The notes under the pieces were generated by a model. The model did no database searches. It was not told where the DNA came from and was given only the letters and a program-made list of their open reading frames with translations. A stretch of 64,000 nt of DNA, taken from contig DLCK01000084.1 in assembly GCA_002480565.1 (NCBI GenBank), positions 1 through 64,000 of the forward strand. Reading direction: 5' to 3'. How positions within the stretch are numbered: position 1 is the stretch's first letter; the number at the start of each line of letters is the position of its first letter. The DNA comes from Phycisphaerales bacterium UBA7800 (GTDB lineage Bacteria > Planctomycetota > Phycisphaerae > Phycisphaerales > Phycisphaeraceae). The translations under genes were made by a program, and so were the position numbers. Shown here one piece after another: positions 1 to 8,492 of this stretch.

Positions 1-50
1 ACCCATCGCCGTGACAATAAAACATGCATTGTATCTGTCATTTCCAACAT
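1..50 (-). CDS. possible 5' fragment of a gene running off the left edge
   Basis: On the minus strand an ATG at position 50 is preceded by AGGAGA at 56-61 with a 5-base spacer. The frame stays open to the window edge, giving only 16 residues that begin MLEMTDTMHVLL. It would lie about 56 bases downstream of the histidine kinase and in the same direction, so it could be a partner gene such as a response regulator. The fragment is too short to identify a family; the call rests on the ribosome binding site and the open frame only. Confidence 0.3.
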   Translation of the reverse strand, partial: MLEMTDTMHVLLSRRW

Positions 51-106
51 CAAAATCTCCTGGACAAATCTTTCAAACCCCGTGGAACATACACTGCATT
101 AAGAGA

Positions 107-2473
107 TTATACCACGACATCACTTTGTGGCTGCATGGGGAATGCGACCCAGAAAGTTGCGCCTTGTCCAGGTTGCGATTCGACCCAGACCTTGCCGTTG
201 TGTAGTTCCATAATACGGCTGACAATAGCCAAGCCTACCCCACTGCCCTGTCGGTCATTGTTCAAGCGCTGGAACAACGAAAATATTTTTTCATGGTAGG
301 CCTCGCCAATACCGTTGCCATGATCTTTGACAAAATATTGGACTTGGCCATTTTCCACTTTACCGCCAACATGAATGGTTCGATTCGCCGCGTCTTTGCA
401 CCCATACGTTATGGCATTGTTCAGCAGATTGATAAACAATTCCGTCATGCGATTGGGGTCGGCAATGACACTGGGCATGTCTTGTTCAATGTCCAGTGTA
501 GCATCTGCTTGATTGATGGATAACTCCAATTCAGTCACTACTTGTTTAAGGATTTTATTCACATCCACCAACACCGGTTCATGCGGGATACTGCCAACAC
601 GACAAAATTCCAGCAGATCCCCGACACAGTTTTCCAAGCGAAGGACATTACGATCAATTCGTTTCAATGAATCGCGTACAGCATCAAGATCGTTTCTATC
701 CATGTCCTCCCAAAGCAATGCCATCAAACCTGTACAGCTGAGTATCGGTGCTTTGAGATCATGTGAGACGGAATAGATAAATTGTTCAGCTTCCTTGTTT
801 TTCTGCTCCAACTCGATGTTCTTGGCAATGAGTCTGGCTTCGGCTTCTTTGCGTTCGCTGACATCACGAATAATGCCCGTAAACAATTGGCTTTGATTAA
901 TCCAGACTCGGCTAACGGACAGTTCCATCGGGAAAACCGAGCCATTTTTGCGCAATCCTGAGATTTCGCGAATACGACCGATGACACCTTCACTGGGAGC
1001 GGGGTGATTCATCTCCGGGTTACGGTGTCTTTCAAGGTAACTTTGATGCATCTCACGGTGCGGCGAGGGCATGAGCTTTTCAATCTGTTGCCCAATCATT
1101 TCATCGGATGTGTATCCAAAGAGCGTCTCCGTTGCTTCGTTCACAGATTGGATAATCCCGTTTTCATTGATACTTAGAATCGCATCTGCTGCAGCATCAA
1201 GCACAGCCCGATTGCGTGCTTCACTAAATCGCAATTCGTTGGCTCTTTTTTCGACCTGAAACACCATGTGCTGAAATGCATGAAGCAAAATACCCGTTTC
1301 ATCCGACGGGGCTTTATGGACGTGAATGCTGTGCGTATCACCTTTGCCATAGGAGTCAATGGACTCAATGATTTGCAACAAGGGTCGCGTAAGTGATCGC
1401 GAAAAGAACAACCCAATGACCATGGCAATCAGGAACAATCCGATCATGACATACAGAATTTGTCGCTGCACTGCTTCAAGTGAAGCCACGATTTTATCTT
1501 TGGGGATTGTAAGTAGTAGACAGATAAAACGGTCAGGCTTTGTAGGATCAAAATAAATCTTGTGCATGGATGCTGCCATCGTCGGGCTTTTAGCTGAGTC
1601 CTGCTCAATCATCCCAGACCAGTGCTCTAATCCCACATCGTTGAACTGGCCCTTAAGCGTTGGATATTCCTCGAGGATTAAGCTGGGACGCCCCAGATCA
1701 AAGCCGAATGTCTTTAGCGGGTCAGGATGCACCAGAAAATCACCATTGGTATTGGTCATCAAAAACTTGGTTTGAGAATGTAATGACTCTTTTAATTCTT
1801 TAAACACGTAGCTTAAATCCATGTTGATCAAGACAAAGCCAAAGATCTTTCCTTGTTCATCTTCAACACGCATAGCTGCACGGATGACCGGGACATGAGG
1901 CACGATGATCTTGCCATGATCCCAATTGAGATTCATCTCTGAAAGATAAACCTGCTTGTCAGCAGTCTTGATAATTGCCTGGTAAAAATCCCGATGCTCT
2001 TTGGTCTGCAACTGATCATCTGGAATACGAACGATTCGATTTTCAGGTACGACACGATCAACACGTACAATTTCACGCCCCTTGTCAGCGACGCCGATAA
2101 AGCGAATTCGCCTGTAGTACGGCTTTGCATTGATGAGTTCTTTGAAAATGACTGCCAGACGATTCTTCCATTGAACTTCAGAAGATGTATCTTCAATATC
2201 AATGCCGTCCGAATTAGTCGATGCCCTGATCAAGCCTGATATGGGTGGGATGTCATGCAGAAATTTCACATCATTGGACATGTCTTCAATGCGCGATCGC
2301 AGGCGGTCACTTGCTACATGTGCATCATGCTCAATATTCTCAAGGTTTTCCTCTATGAGCAGTTGTCTGAAGCTATAAAAGGCCCAGCCGCTGGTTAGAA
2401 CAACAGATAAGACAGCAATGCTGCAGACCAAAATAGAAATTTTACTGCTGATTCCCAGCTTAATTGGAATCAT
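107..2473 (-). CDS. membrane sensor histidine kinase (dCache-like, HAMP, PAS, HisKA, HATPase)
   Basis: This is a 788-residue sensor kinase that would autophosphorylate on histidine and pass phosphate to an unidentified response regulator. Residues about 12-34 form a first membrane segment, about 40-340 an extracytoplasmic sensor region of dCache type, about 340-362 a second membrane segment followed by HAMP. A PAS domain follows at about 425-545 (ends in IIRDVSERKEAEARL). The HisKA H-box is SHDLKAP near residue 573. The ATPase domain shows the N-box NLLNNAITYG, DHGNGIG and GSGVGLAIV. All kinase motifs look intact. It is transcribed away from groL1 across a 437-base intergenic region. The ligand cannot be read from sequence. 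Confidence 0.92.
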   Translation of the reverse strand: MIPIKLGISSKISILVCSIAVLSVVLTSGWAFYSFRQLLIEENLENIEHDAHVASDRLRSRIEDMSNDVKFLHDIPPISGLIRASTNSDGIDIEDTSSEVQWKNRLAVIFKELINAKPYYRRIRFIGVADKGREIVRVDRVVPENRIVRIPDDQLQTKEHRDFYQAIIKTADKQVYLSEMNLNWDHGKIIVPHVPVIRAAMRVEDEQGKIFGFVLINMDLSYVFKELKESLHSQTKFLMTNTNGDFLVHPDPLKTFGFDLGRPSLILEEYPTLKGQFNDVGLEHWSGMIEQDSAKSPTMAASMHKIYFDPTKPDRFICLLLTIPKDKIVASLEAVQRQILYVMIGLFLIAMVIGLFFSRSLTRPLLQIIESIDSYGKGDTHSIHVHKAPSDETGILLHAFQHMVFQVEKRANELRFSEARNRAVLDAAADAILSINENGIIQSVNEATETLFGYTSDEMIGQQIEKLMPSPHREMHQSYLERHRNPEMNHPAPSEGVIGRIREISGLRKNGSVFPMELSVSRVWINQSQLFTGIIRDVSERKEAEARLIAKNIELEQKNKEAEQFIYSVSHDLKAPILSCTGLMALLWEDMDRNDLDAVRDSLKRIDRNVLRLENCVGDLLEFCRVGSIPHEPVLVDVNKILKQVVTELELSINQADATLDIEQDMPSVIADPNRMTELFINLLNNAITYGCKDAANRTIHVGGKVENGQVQYFVKDHGNGIGEAYHEKIFSLFQRLNNDRQGSGVGLAIVSRIMELHNGKVWVESQPGQGATFWVAFPMQPQSDVVV

Positions 2474-2648
2474 ATATTTGACACAAAATGAATCTTAAAA
2501 GAATCACCCTTCAAAATTGGCCTGACCCCAAACAAAGGTTACAGCCAAGCTTATGATACGTAAAGAGTTAGTACACCCTATTTTGGTTATACCTCTACCA
2601 TTTTGCAATCTGCCAAGTACCTGTGCATGCAAGCCCACAAATGCCCAC

Positions 2649-2686
2649 CTGTCATGTTTTTGGCAGGGAGACTGCCAGGGTGACAG
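2649..2686. promoter_or_regulatory. nested inverted repeat upstream of groL1
   Basis: The outer arms are CTGTCA (2649-2654) and TGACAG (2681-2686). The inner arms are TGGCAG (2661-2666) and CTGCCA (2672-2677). The two dyads are offset by about 1.5 bases. The site is about 120-140 bases upstream of the predicted sigma54-type promoter, which is where enhancer-binding activators of that sigma factor usually bind. The role is inferred from position. Confidence 0.4.
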
Positions 2687-2792
2687 ACCACAGCACTAAC
2701 CCAGCCCAGCCAAGCACACCCCGTTGAAACCATAAACTATTTAAAAACAACAATTAAAAATTTCAAACACATCAATCATCAAATTTTAAGTT

Positions 2793-2808
2793 CGGCACAC
2801 CCCTTGCT
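2793..2808 (+). promoter_or_regulatory. candidate sigma54 (-24/-12) promoter of groL1
   Basis: CGGCACACCCCTTGCT matches the sigma54 consensus TGGCACG-N4-TTGCW except at the first and seventh positions. The invariant GG (2794-2795) and GC (2806-2807) are at the correct 12-base spacing. Transcription would start near 2820, leaving a leader of about 90 bases. I see no equally good sigma70 hexamers at suitable spacing nearby. The match is by eye. Confidence 0.45.
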
Positions 2809-2910
2809 TGATACATGGCACGTGTCATTGGACGCGTCCGACTTGTCCATTGTGACAGGCGGCAAAGACTGACTCAATTTCATGGTTCTGTAATCTGGAG
2901 AACATAGAAC

Positions 2911-4641
2911 ATGGCTGCGAAAAACCTGGCATTCGAACAGGACGCACGCGCCAGCCTTCTGGCAGGCGTCGAAAAACTCGCTTCAGCAGTGAAGAGCACC
3001 CTCGGCCCACGTGGTCGCAATGCGGTGATCGACAAATCCTGGGGCGGCCCCACCGTCACCAAAGACGGCGTGACCGTTGCTGAAGAAATCGAGCTGGCGG
3101 ACAAGAACGAGAACGTGGGCGCCCAACTGGTCAAGGAAGCTGCCAGCAAGACGTCCGACAAGGCCGGCGACGGCACGACCACTTCAACGGTACTTGCCGA
3201 AGCACTCTTCAAAGAAGGTCTTCGTCACATCACCGCCGGTAACGACGCAAACGCAGTCGTCCGCGGCATGAAGTTGGCCGTTGCAACCGTCATCGACGAA
3301 ATCAACAAGCTTGCCAAGCCCATCGATGCCACCCGCAAAGATGACATCGCCAACGTGGCTGCCATCTCGGCAAACAACGACAAGGAAATCGGCAAGATCA
3401 TGGCCGACGCCTTCCTGAAGGTCGGTAAAGACGGCGTCATCACCGTCGAAGAAGGTAAAGGACTCGACACATACGTCGACGTGGTCGAAGGCATGCAGTT
3501 TGACCGTGGTTACCTTTCAGCCAACTTCGTCACCAATCAAGATGCCATGACCGTCGAAATGGATAAGGCACTTGTTCTGATCTACGAAGACAAGATCGAC
3601 TCCGTGCAGAAGCTTGTCCCACTGCTTGAAAAAGTCCAGGAAGCCAAGAAGCCCCTGCTGATTATCGCAGAAGACATCGAAGGCGAAGCCCTTGCAACCC
3701 TCGTGGTCAACAAGCTCCGCGGTGTCCTGAACATCTGTGCAGTCAAAGCCCCCGGCTACGGCGACCGTCGTAAAGCCATGCTCGGTGACATCGCCGTCCT
3801 CACCGGTGGTAAAGCCATCATGAAGGACTTGGGCATTGACCTTGAACAGGTTGAACTCTCCGATCTGGGGATGGCCAAGAAGCTCACCGTTGATGGTGAA
3901 AACACCACCATCGTCGAAGGTGCTGGCAGCTCTGCGGACATCGTCGCACGCATCGAACAGATCCGTCGTGAAATCGAATCCACCACATCTGACTACGACC
4001 GTGAAAAGCTCCAGGAACGCCTGGCCAAGCTCTCCGGTGGTGTCGCTCAGATCAATGTCGGTGCTGGCTCTGAAGCCGAACTCAAGGAAAAGAAAGCACG
4101 TGTCGAAGACGCCCTGCACGCCACCCGCGCGGCAGTCGAAGAAGGCATCGTCCCCGGCGGTGCAGTGAGCTTCCTGCGTGCGATCCCCAAACTTGCCAAG
4201 CTCAAGGGTGCCAACATTGGCGAACAAGCTGGTATCACAACCGTCATGAATGCCATGAAGGTTCCACTGATGACCATCGCGGACAATGCTGGCGAACACG
4301 GCAGCGTCGTCGTCGCCAAGGTCATCGCACAGAAGGGGTCAAATGGCTTTGACGCATTGGCCCTGGAATACTGTGACCTTGTCGAACGGGGCGTGATCAC
4401 ACCTGTTAAGGTCGACCGCACCGCACTTGAAAATGCTTGCTCCGTGGCAACACTACTGCTCACCTGTGACTGCATCATCACCGATCAGCCTACAGACGAA
4501 GATCCCCACGCACATGGTGACCCAGGTATGGGCGGTATGGGAGGCATGGGCGGTATGGGAGGCATGGGCGGCGGCATGGGTATGCCCGGAATGGGTGGCA
4601 TGGGCGGCATGGGTGGTATGCCCGGCATGGGAATGATGTAA
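2911..4641 (+). CDS. groL: chaperonin GroEL, copy 1 (Gly-Met-rich tail)
   Basis: This 576-residue Hsp60 chaperonin folds proteins in an ATP-driven double ring capped by GroES. The nucleotide pocket motif KAGDGTTTSTVLAEALF and the catalytic-Asp region RVEDALHAT are present. The C-terminus carries an unusually long tail of GGM-type repeats (residues about 535-576), typical of a canonical GroEL. One small oddity is VPGGAV where most GroELs have VPGGG. It is the first gene of the block groL1-groS-groL2, reversing the usual groS-groL order. Codon use is strongly C-ending, as expected for a highly expressed gene. Confidence 0.96.
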   Translation: MAAKNLAFEQDARASLLAGVEKLASAVKSTLGPRGRNAVIDKSWGGPTVTKDGVTVAEEIELADKNENVGAQLVKEAASKTSDKAGDGTTTSTVLAEALFKEGLRHITAGNDANAVVRGMKLAVATVIDEINKLAKPIDATRKDDIANVAAISANNDKEIGKIMADAFLKVGKDGVITVEEGKGLDTYVDVVEGMQFDRGYLSANFVTNQDAMTVEMDKALVLIYEDKIDSVQKLVPLLEKVQEAKKPLLIIAEDIEGEALATLVVNKLRGVLNICAVKAPGYGDRRKAMLGDIAVLTGGKAIMKDLGIDLEQVELSDLGMAKKLTVDGENTTIVEGAGSSADIVARIEQIRREIESTTSDYDREKLQERLAKLSGGVAQINVGAGSEAELKEKKARVEDALHATRAAVEEGIVPGGAVSFLRAIPKLAKLKGANIGEQAGITTVMNAMKVPLMTIADNAGEHGSVVVAKVIAQKGSNGFDALALEYCDLVERGVITPVKVDRTALENACSVATLLLTCDCIITDQPTDEDPHAHGDPGMGGMGGMGGMGGMGGGMGMPGMGGMGGMGGMPGMGMM

Positions 4642-4646
4642 GCCCC

Positions 4647-4730
4647 CCCCCGGAAGTTACCCTAGAGAATCATCTCTCGCCGGCAACTCCTCGCATGCAC
4701 ACTAAAGCCCGCGGGGTTTTAACCCCCGGG
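4647..4730 (+). other. intercistronic repeat and hairpin after groL1
   Basis: A 12-base motif CCCCCGGAAGTT (4647-4658) follows the groL1 stop and recurs after groS at 5152-5163. A GC-rich hairpin follows, with arms 4708-4716 and 4723-4730, eight pairs, one bulge and a six-base loop. There is no T-run, so it is more likely an mRNA processing or stabilising element than a terminator. Confidence 0.45.
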
Positions 4731-4829
4731 TTGCCTTGAAAAAGTAACTTAAAAAAAGCTCTTTAAAACAGCTTGAAAAGTAACACAAAACCAAACTTCA
4801 AAAAGCAACACGCTACGGAGATAAACATC

Positions 4830-5144
4830 ATGGCAACAGCCACCAAAACCAAGACCTCACTTAAGCCTCTGGATGACCGCATTGTGATTCTGCCCAACAA
4901 GGCTGAAGAAAAAACCAAGTCCGGCATCTACATCCCCGAAGGTGCCAAGGAAAAGCCCCTCATGGGTAAAGTCGTCGCGGTCGGCCCCGGTAAACTCACC
5001 GATGAAGGCAACCGTGCCGAACTGGGCGTCAAGGTCGGCGACATCGTCGTCTACGGCAAGTACTGCGGCACGGAAATCGACATCGACGGCGATGAACACA
5101 TGATCTGCCGTGAATCCGAACTCCTCGGTGTCGTTGAAAAATAA
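4830..5144 (+). CDS. groS: co-chaperonin GroES
   Basis: This is a 104-residue GroES, the heptameric lid of the chaperonin. The start at 4830 is chosen because the protein then begins MATATKTKTSLKPLDDRI, close to the usual GroES start, and ACGGAG at 4815-4820 is a suitable ribosome binding site; an upstream in-frame start at 4773 would add residues unlike the family. The mobile-loop region (EEKTKSGIYIPEGAKEKP) and the ending CRESELLGVVEK are typical. It sits between two groL genes with 188 bases upstream and 116 downstream, and probably serves both. Confidence 0.95.
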   Translation: MATATKTKTSLKPLDDRIVILPNKAEEKTKSGIYIPEGAKEKPLMGKVVAVGPGKLTDEGNRAELGVKVGDIVVYGKYCGTEIDIDGDEHMICRESELLGVVEK

Positions 5145-5151
5145 CCCCGGA

Positions 5152-5209
5152 CCCCCGGAAGTTTCCCATGGCTTAACCAAGCCCGCAGATGAGGCTTTAC
5201 GAATCTGCG
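5152..5209 (+). other. intercistronic repeat and hairpin after groS
   Basis: This is the second copy of CCCCCGGAAGTT (5152-5163), followed by a hairpin with arms CGCAGAT (5184-5190) and ATCTGCG (5203-5209) and a 12-base loop. There is no T-run, so readthrough into groL2 is likely. The arrangement repeats that seen after groL1. Confidence 0.45.
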
Positions 5210-5260
5210 AGGGTTCTGGAAAACGAACTGAAAACAACTCTCTAAAAGTGAGAATAAAAA

Positions 5261-6874
5261 ATGGCTAGCAAACAACTCATGTTCGGCTCCGATGCGAAAG
5301 TCCAGCTCAAAAAGGGCCTGGATCAACTCGCCTCCGCCGTCAAGGTGACCATGGGCCCCACCGGTCGTAACGTCATCCTCCAAAAATCATTCGGCAATCC
5401 ACACATCACCAAAGACGGCGTGACCGTCTCCAAGGAAATTGACCTTCCCCAGCAGTTCCAGAACATGGGCGCTAAGATGGTCAACGAAGTCGCCAAGAAA
5501 ACCGCTGACAAAGCAGGCGACGGCACCACCACCGCAACCGTGCTCGCTCAGGCCATCTTCTCCGAAGGCCTGCGTCACGTCACCGCCGGTGCCAATCCCA
5601 TCGTCCTTCAGCGTGGCATCACCGCAGCATCCAAGATCGCTTGTGATGCCATCGACGGTATTGCCAAGAAGTGCAAAGGACTTGAAGACCTTCAAAACGT
5701 CGCATGCGTCTCAGCCAACCATGATGCCTCCATCGGCAACATCATCGCTGAAGCCATCAACCACGTCGGTAAAGACGGTGTCGTGGAAGTCGAAGATTCC
5801 AACACCTCCGAAACCTACCTCAACTACGTCGAAGGCATGCAGTTCGACAAGGGTTATCTGAGCCCTTATTTCATGACTGATCCAGCGACTCAGGAATGTG
5901 AACTCGAAGACTGTCTGATCCTCATCCAGGAAAAGAAGATCAGCAATCTTGCCGACATCCTGCCACTGCTTAACAAAGTTGCCATGGCTCAAAAGCCTCT
6001 GCTGATCATTGCTGAAGACGTTGAAGCTGAAGCACTCGCTGCTTTGGTCGTCAACCGTCTGCGTGGCGTACTCAAAGTCGCAGCCGTCAAGGCTCCGGGC
6101 TTTGGTGATCGTCGTAAAGCCATGCTCGGTGACATCGCCACCCTCACCGGTGGTCAGTTCCTCTCCGAAGACTTGGGTGTGAACCTTGAAACCCTTGAAC
6201 TTGATGCACTGGGCTCAGCCAAGAAGATCATCATCGACAAGGACAACACCACCATCATCGAAGGTGCTGGCAAGAAGAAGGATCTCACCGCTCGCTGCGA
6301 ACAGATCCGTCGCCAGATCGAAACCACCACCTCTGACTACGACAAGGAAAAGCTCCAGGAACGCCTGGCCAAGCTTACCGGTGGCGTAGCCATCATCCAT
6401 GTGGGTGCTGCTACTGAAATTGAACTCAAGGAAAAGAAGGATCGCGTCGACGATGCCATGCACGCCACCAAGGCCGCTGCTGCTGAGGGTTATGTCCCCG
6501 GTGGTGGTGTCGCTTTCATCCGTGCTGCCGCTGCGATTGAAGAAGCTCGCAAAAAAGCCAAGGGTGACGAAAAGCTCGGCTATGACATTGTCATCGCTGC
6601 GTTGGAAGCTCCCCTGCGTCAGATCGTCGACAACGCTGGCGAAGACGGTTACCTCGTCGTCGAAGAAGTCAAGGCTGCCAAGGGCAACAAGGGCTACAAC
6701 GCTGCCACCGGCGAATACGTCGACATGGTCAAAGCTGGCATCATCGATCCAGCCCGCGTCGCCAAAATCGCCCTGGGTAATGCCGCTTCGGTCTCCGGTC
6801 TGATGCTCACCACCGACGTGATGATCACCGACCTTAAGGACGACGAAGACGCAACCGACGGCGCGGTGAGCTGA
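5261..6874 (+). CDS. groL: chaperonin GroEL, copy 2 (no Gly-Met tail)
   Basis: This is a second full-length GroEL of 537 residues. It has the ATP-binding motif KAGDGTTTATVLAQAIF, the conserved VPGGGVAFIRA and the Asp region RVDDAMHAT, so it should be an active ATPase. Unlike copy 1 it ends in the acidic stretch DLKDDEDATDGAVS with no GGM repeats. The two proteins are clearly divergent over their whole length, so this is an old duplication. Multiple groELs with different tails are known in planctomycetes, chlamydiae and rhizobia and often have separate clients; that reading is inferred. Confidence 0.95.
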   Translation: MASKQLMFGSDAKVQLKKGLDQLASAVKVTMGPTGRNVILQKSFGNPHITKDGVTVSKEIDLPQQFQNMGAKMVNEVAKKTADKAGDGTTTATVLAQAIFSEGLRHVTAGANPIVLQRGITAASKIACDAIDGIAKKCKGLEDLQNVACVSANHDASIGNIIAEAINHVGKDGVVEVEDSNTSETYLNYVEGMQFDKGYLSPYFMTDPATQECELEDCLILIQEKKISNLADILPLLNKVAMAQKPLLIIAEDVEAEALAALVVNRLRGVLKVAAVKAPGFGDRRKAMLGDIATLTGGQFLSEDLGVNLETLELDALGSAKKIIIDKDNTTIIEGAGKKKDLTARCEQIRRQIETTTSDYDKEKLQERLAKLTGGVAIIHVGAATEIELKEKKDRVDDAMHATKAAAAEGYVPGGGVAFIRAAAAIEEARKKAKGDEKLGYDIVIAALEAPLRQIVDNAGEDGYLVVEEVKAAKGNKGYNAATGEYVDMVKAGIIDPARVAKIALGNAASVSGLMLTTDVMITDLKDDEDATDGAVS

Positions 6875-6896
6875 GAATGAAAAGTCGAGAAGAAAT

Positions 6897-7289
6897 GTGA
6901 ACCACAGAGGCACAGAGACACAGAGAGATACACTCACTGAGAAAGTCATCGGCCTGGCGATTGACGTACATCGTCACCTGGGCCCCGGCTTACTGGAATC
7001 TGTTTATCAAATGTGTCTGTGCCATGAACTGGCTCAAGCCGGTCTGCAATTCAAAAGTGAAATTGAATTGCCTGTGTTTTACAAAGGATTGAAATTCGAT
7101 CAAGGATTCCGTCTGGATATCTTGGTCGAAAACTCACTGATTCTCGAGCTGAAAACTGTCGAGCAGTTGCGTCCCGTACACGAGGCGCAACTGCTCACTT
7201 ATTTACGACTGGCTCAGTGTCCTGTAGGTCTATTGATTAACTTCAATGTCGGCCTCTTGAAAAACGGAATCAAAAGACTTGTTCTTTAA
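6897..7289 (+). CDS. GxxExxY family protein (PD-(D/E)XK nuclease fold)
   Basis: This 130-residue protein shows the family signature GLLESVY and a complete nuclease-like core: Asp in RLDILVEN and ELK in ILELKTVEQL. The GxxExxY family is common in environmental bacteria and its function is unknown. The start is a GTG at 6897 whose first codons lie inside the left inverted repeat (6900-6925); an alternative start further in cannot be excluded. The gene interrupts an otherwise colinear chaperone block between groL2 and dnaJ, and its flanking repeats suggest a single-gene mobile or homing-like unit. Confidence 0.85.
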   Translation: MNHRGTETQRDTLTEKVIGLAIDVHRHLGPGLLESVYQMCLCHELAQAGLQFKSEIELPVFYKGLKFDQGFRLDILVENSLILELKTVEQLRPVHEAQLLTYLRLAQCPVGLLINFNVGLLKNGIKRLVL

Positions 7290-7321
7290 CTCCGGCTCTG
7301 TGTCTCTGTGACTCTGTGGTT
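6900..7321. mobile_element. inverted-repeat unit carrying the GxxExxY gene
   Basis: The left repeat at 6900-6925 begins AACCACAGAGGCACAGAG; its inverted copy is at 7296-7321. The arms are 26 bases long and match at 25 of 26 positions. They are built from an 8-base word CACAGAG(G/A). The unit is 422 bases long and contains only the GxxExxY gene. No clear target-site duplication is visible next to the arms. Mobility is inferred from structure and position; no transposase is present. Confidence 0.6.
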
Positions 7322-7332
7322 AAAAAATCAAC

Positions 7333-8490
7333 ATGGCAACTCAAAGAGACTATTACGAAATCCTAGGCATCGGCAAAACCGCCAGCCAAGATGACATCAA
7401 GCGCTCCTATCGCAAACTGGCGATGAAGTTTCATCCGGATCGTAATCCGGACAACAAGGAAGCTGAAGAGAAGTTCAAGGAAGCTGCAGAAGCCTACGAA
7501 GTTCTCTCTGACGATCAGAAGCGCGCCCGCTATGACCAGTACGGTCATGCAGGCTTGCGTGGCTCGGCAGGACATGACTTTAACAGCATGAATGCCAACG
7601 ATATCTTCGACATGTTCGGCGATATCTTTGGTGACATGTTCGGTGGCGGTGGTGGCGGTCGAGGCCGTGGGCGGGGTGGCGGTGGACGCCGTCCACAACG
7701 TGGCTATGACCTGCAAACTGAAACCGAAATCACGCTCGAACAAGTCCTCTCCGGGACCGAACGTGAAATCGAATTCGTCCGCAAAGACCTCTGCACATCC
7801 TGCAACGGGACCGGTGGCAAAGCCGGGACCGACCCGATCACCTGCGTTACATGCGGCGGTGTCGGCCAAGTCCAACAAGCCGGACTCGGCGGCATGTTCC
7901 GCATGGTCACCACCTGCCCGGCATGTAGCGGTGCAGGCAAAAAGTACGCGGAAAACTGCCCCAAATGTCGAGGCACAGGACACGAACCCAAAAAACGTGT
8001 CATCAACGTCAAGATTCCAGCAGGTATCCATGACGGCCAGGCCATCCGCGTCTCAGGTGAAGGTGAACCCGGTGAAAACGGTGGCCCACGTGGTGATCTG
8101 CATGTCGTGGTTCGCATCGCTGAACACAATCTCTTTGACCGTGAAAACGATCACCTGGTCCTGCACATGCCCGTGAGTTTTTCACAGGCAGCTTTGGGCG
8201 CGATCGTCAAAGTCCCGACACTCGAAGGCGAATCCCATGAACTGACCATCAAGGCAGGTACCCAGCATGGCGAAGTCTTCCGCGTGCCAGGCATGGGACT
8301 GCCCAACCTGCGATCCAACCGTCGTGGCGATCTGGGCATCGTCCTGAAAATTGAAATCCCAAGTAAACTCACCAGCGAACAACGTGAACTACTCACCAAG
8401 TACGCTGAAACCGAACACTTTGATGTCATGCCCGAAAACCAGAGTTTCTGGGGCAAGATCAAGGATTATTTTGAATCATTTGGTAACTGA
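7333..8490 (+). CDS. dnaJ: chaperone DnaJ (type I Hsp40)
   Basis: This 385-residue co-chaperone stimulates DnaK ATPase and delivers substrates. An N-terminal J domain with the HPD motif (KFHPDRNPD) is followed by a Gly-rich linker at about 95-120. The zinc domain has all four CxxC repeats (CTSCNGTG, CVTCGGVG, CPACSGAG, CPKCRGTG), and the C-terminal substrate-binding domains follow. The start is 12 bases after the right repeat of the GxxExxY unit and has no obvious Shine-Dalgarno sequence. It is followed by grpE with a two-base gap, so the two genes are cotranscribed. dnaK is not in the window. Confidence 0.96.
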   Translation: MATQRDYYEILGIGKTASQDDIKRSYRKLAMKFHPDRNPDNKEAEEKFKEAAEAYEVLSDDQKRARYDQYGHAGLRGSAGHDFNSMNANDIFDMFGDIFGDMFGGGGGGRGRGRGGGGRRPQRGYDLQTETEITLEQVLSGTEREIEFVRKDLCTSCNGTGGKAGTDPITCVTCGGVGQVQQAGLGGMFRMVTTCPACSGAGKKYAENCPKCRGTGHEPKKRVINVKIPAGIHDGQAIRVSGEGEPGENGGPRGDLHVVVRIAEHNLFDRENDHLVLHMPVSFSQAALGAIVKVPTLEGESHELTIKAGTQHGEVFRVPGMGLPNLRSNRRGDLGIVLKIEIPSKLTSEQRELLTKYAETEHFDVMPENQSFWGKIKDYFESFGN

Positions 8491-8492
8491 CC

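Larger units (their letters stand above)
2474..2910. other. divergent intergenic region, histidine kinase / groL1
   Basis: This 437-base gap has no convincing gene. It holds the regulatory region for the chaperone block: a nested inverted repeat at 2649-2686 and a sigma54-like promoter at 2793-2808. I looked for the CIRCE element (TTAGCACTC with its inverted copy) and did not find it. groL1 is preceded by GGAG at 2897-2900, ten bases from its ATG. Confidence 0.6.

Noticed and set aside
2474..2910. CIRCE (HrcA) heat-shock operator upstream of groL1
   Set aside because: No TTAGCACTC or its inverted partner was found; the dyad present has a different sequence.
3517..4299. Long leftward frame inside groL1 (260 codons)
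   Set aside because: It is the antisense shadow of a highly C-ending gene, with no independent start signal; a similar shadow lies in groL2.
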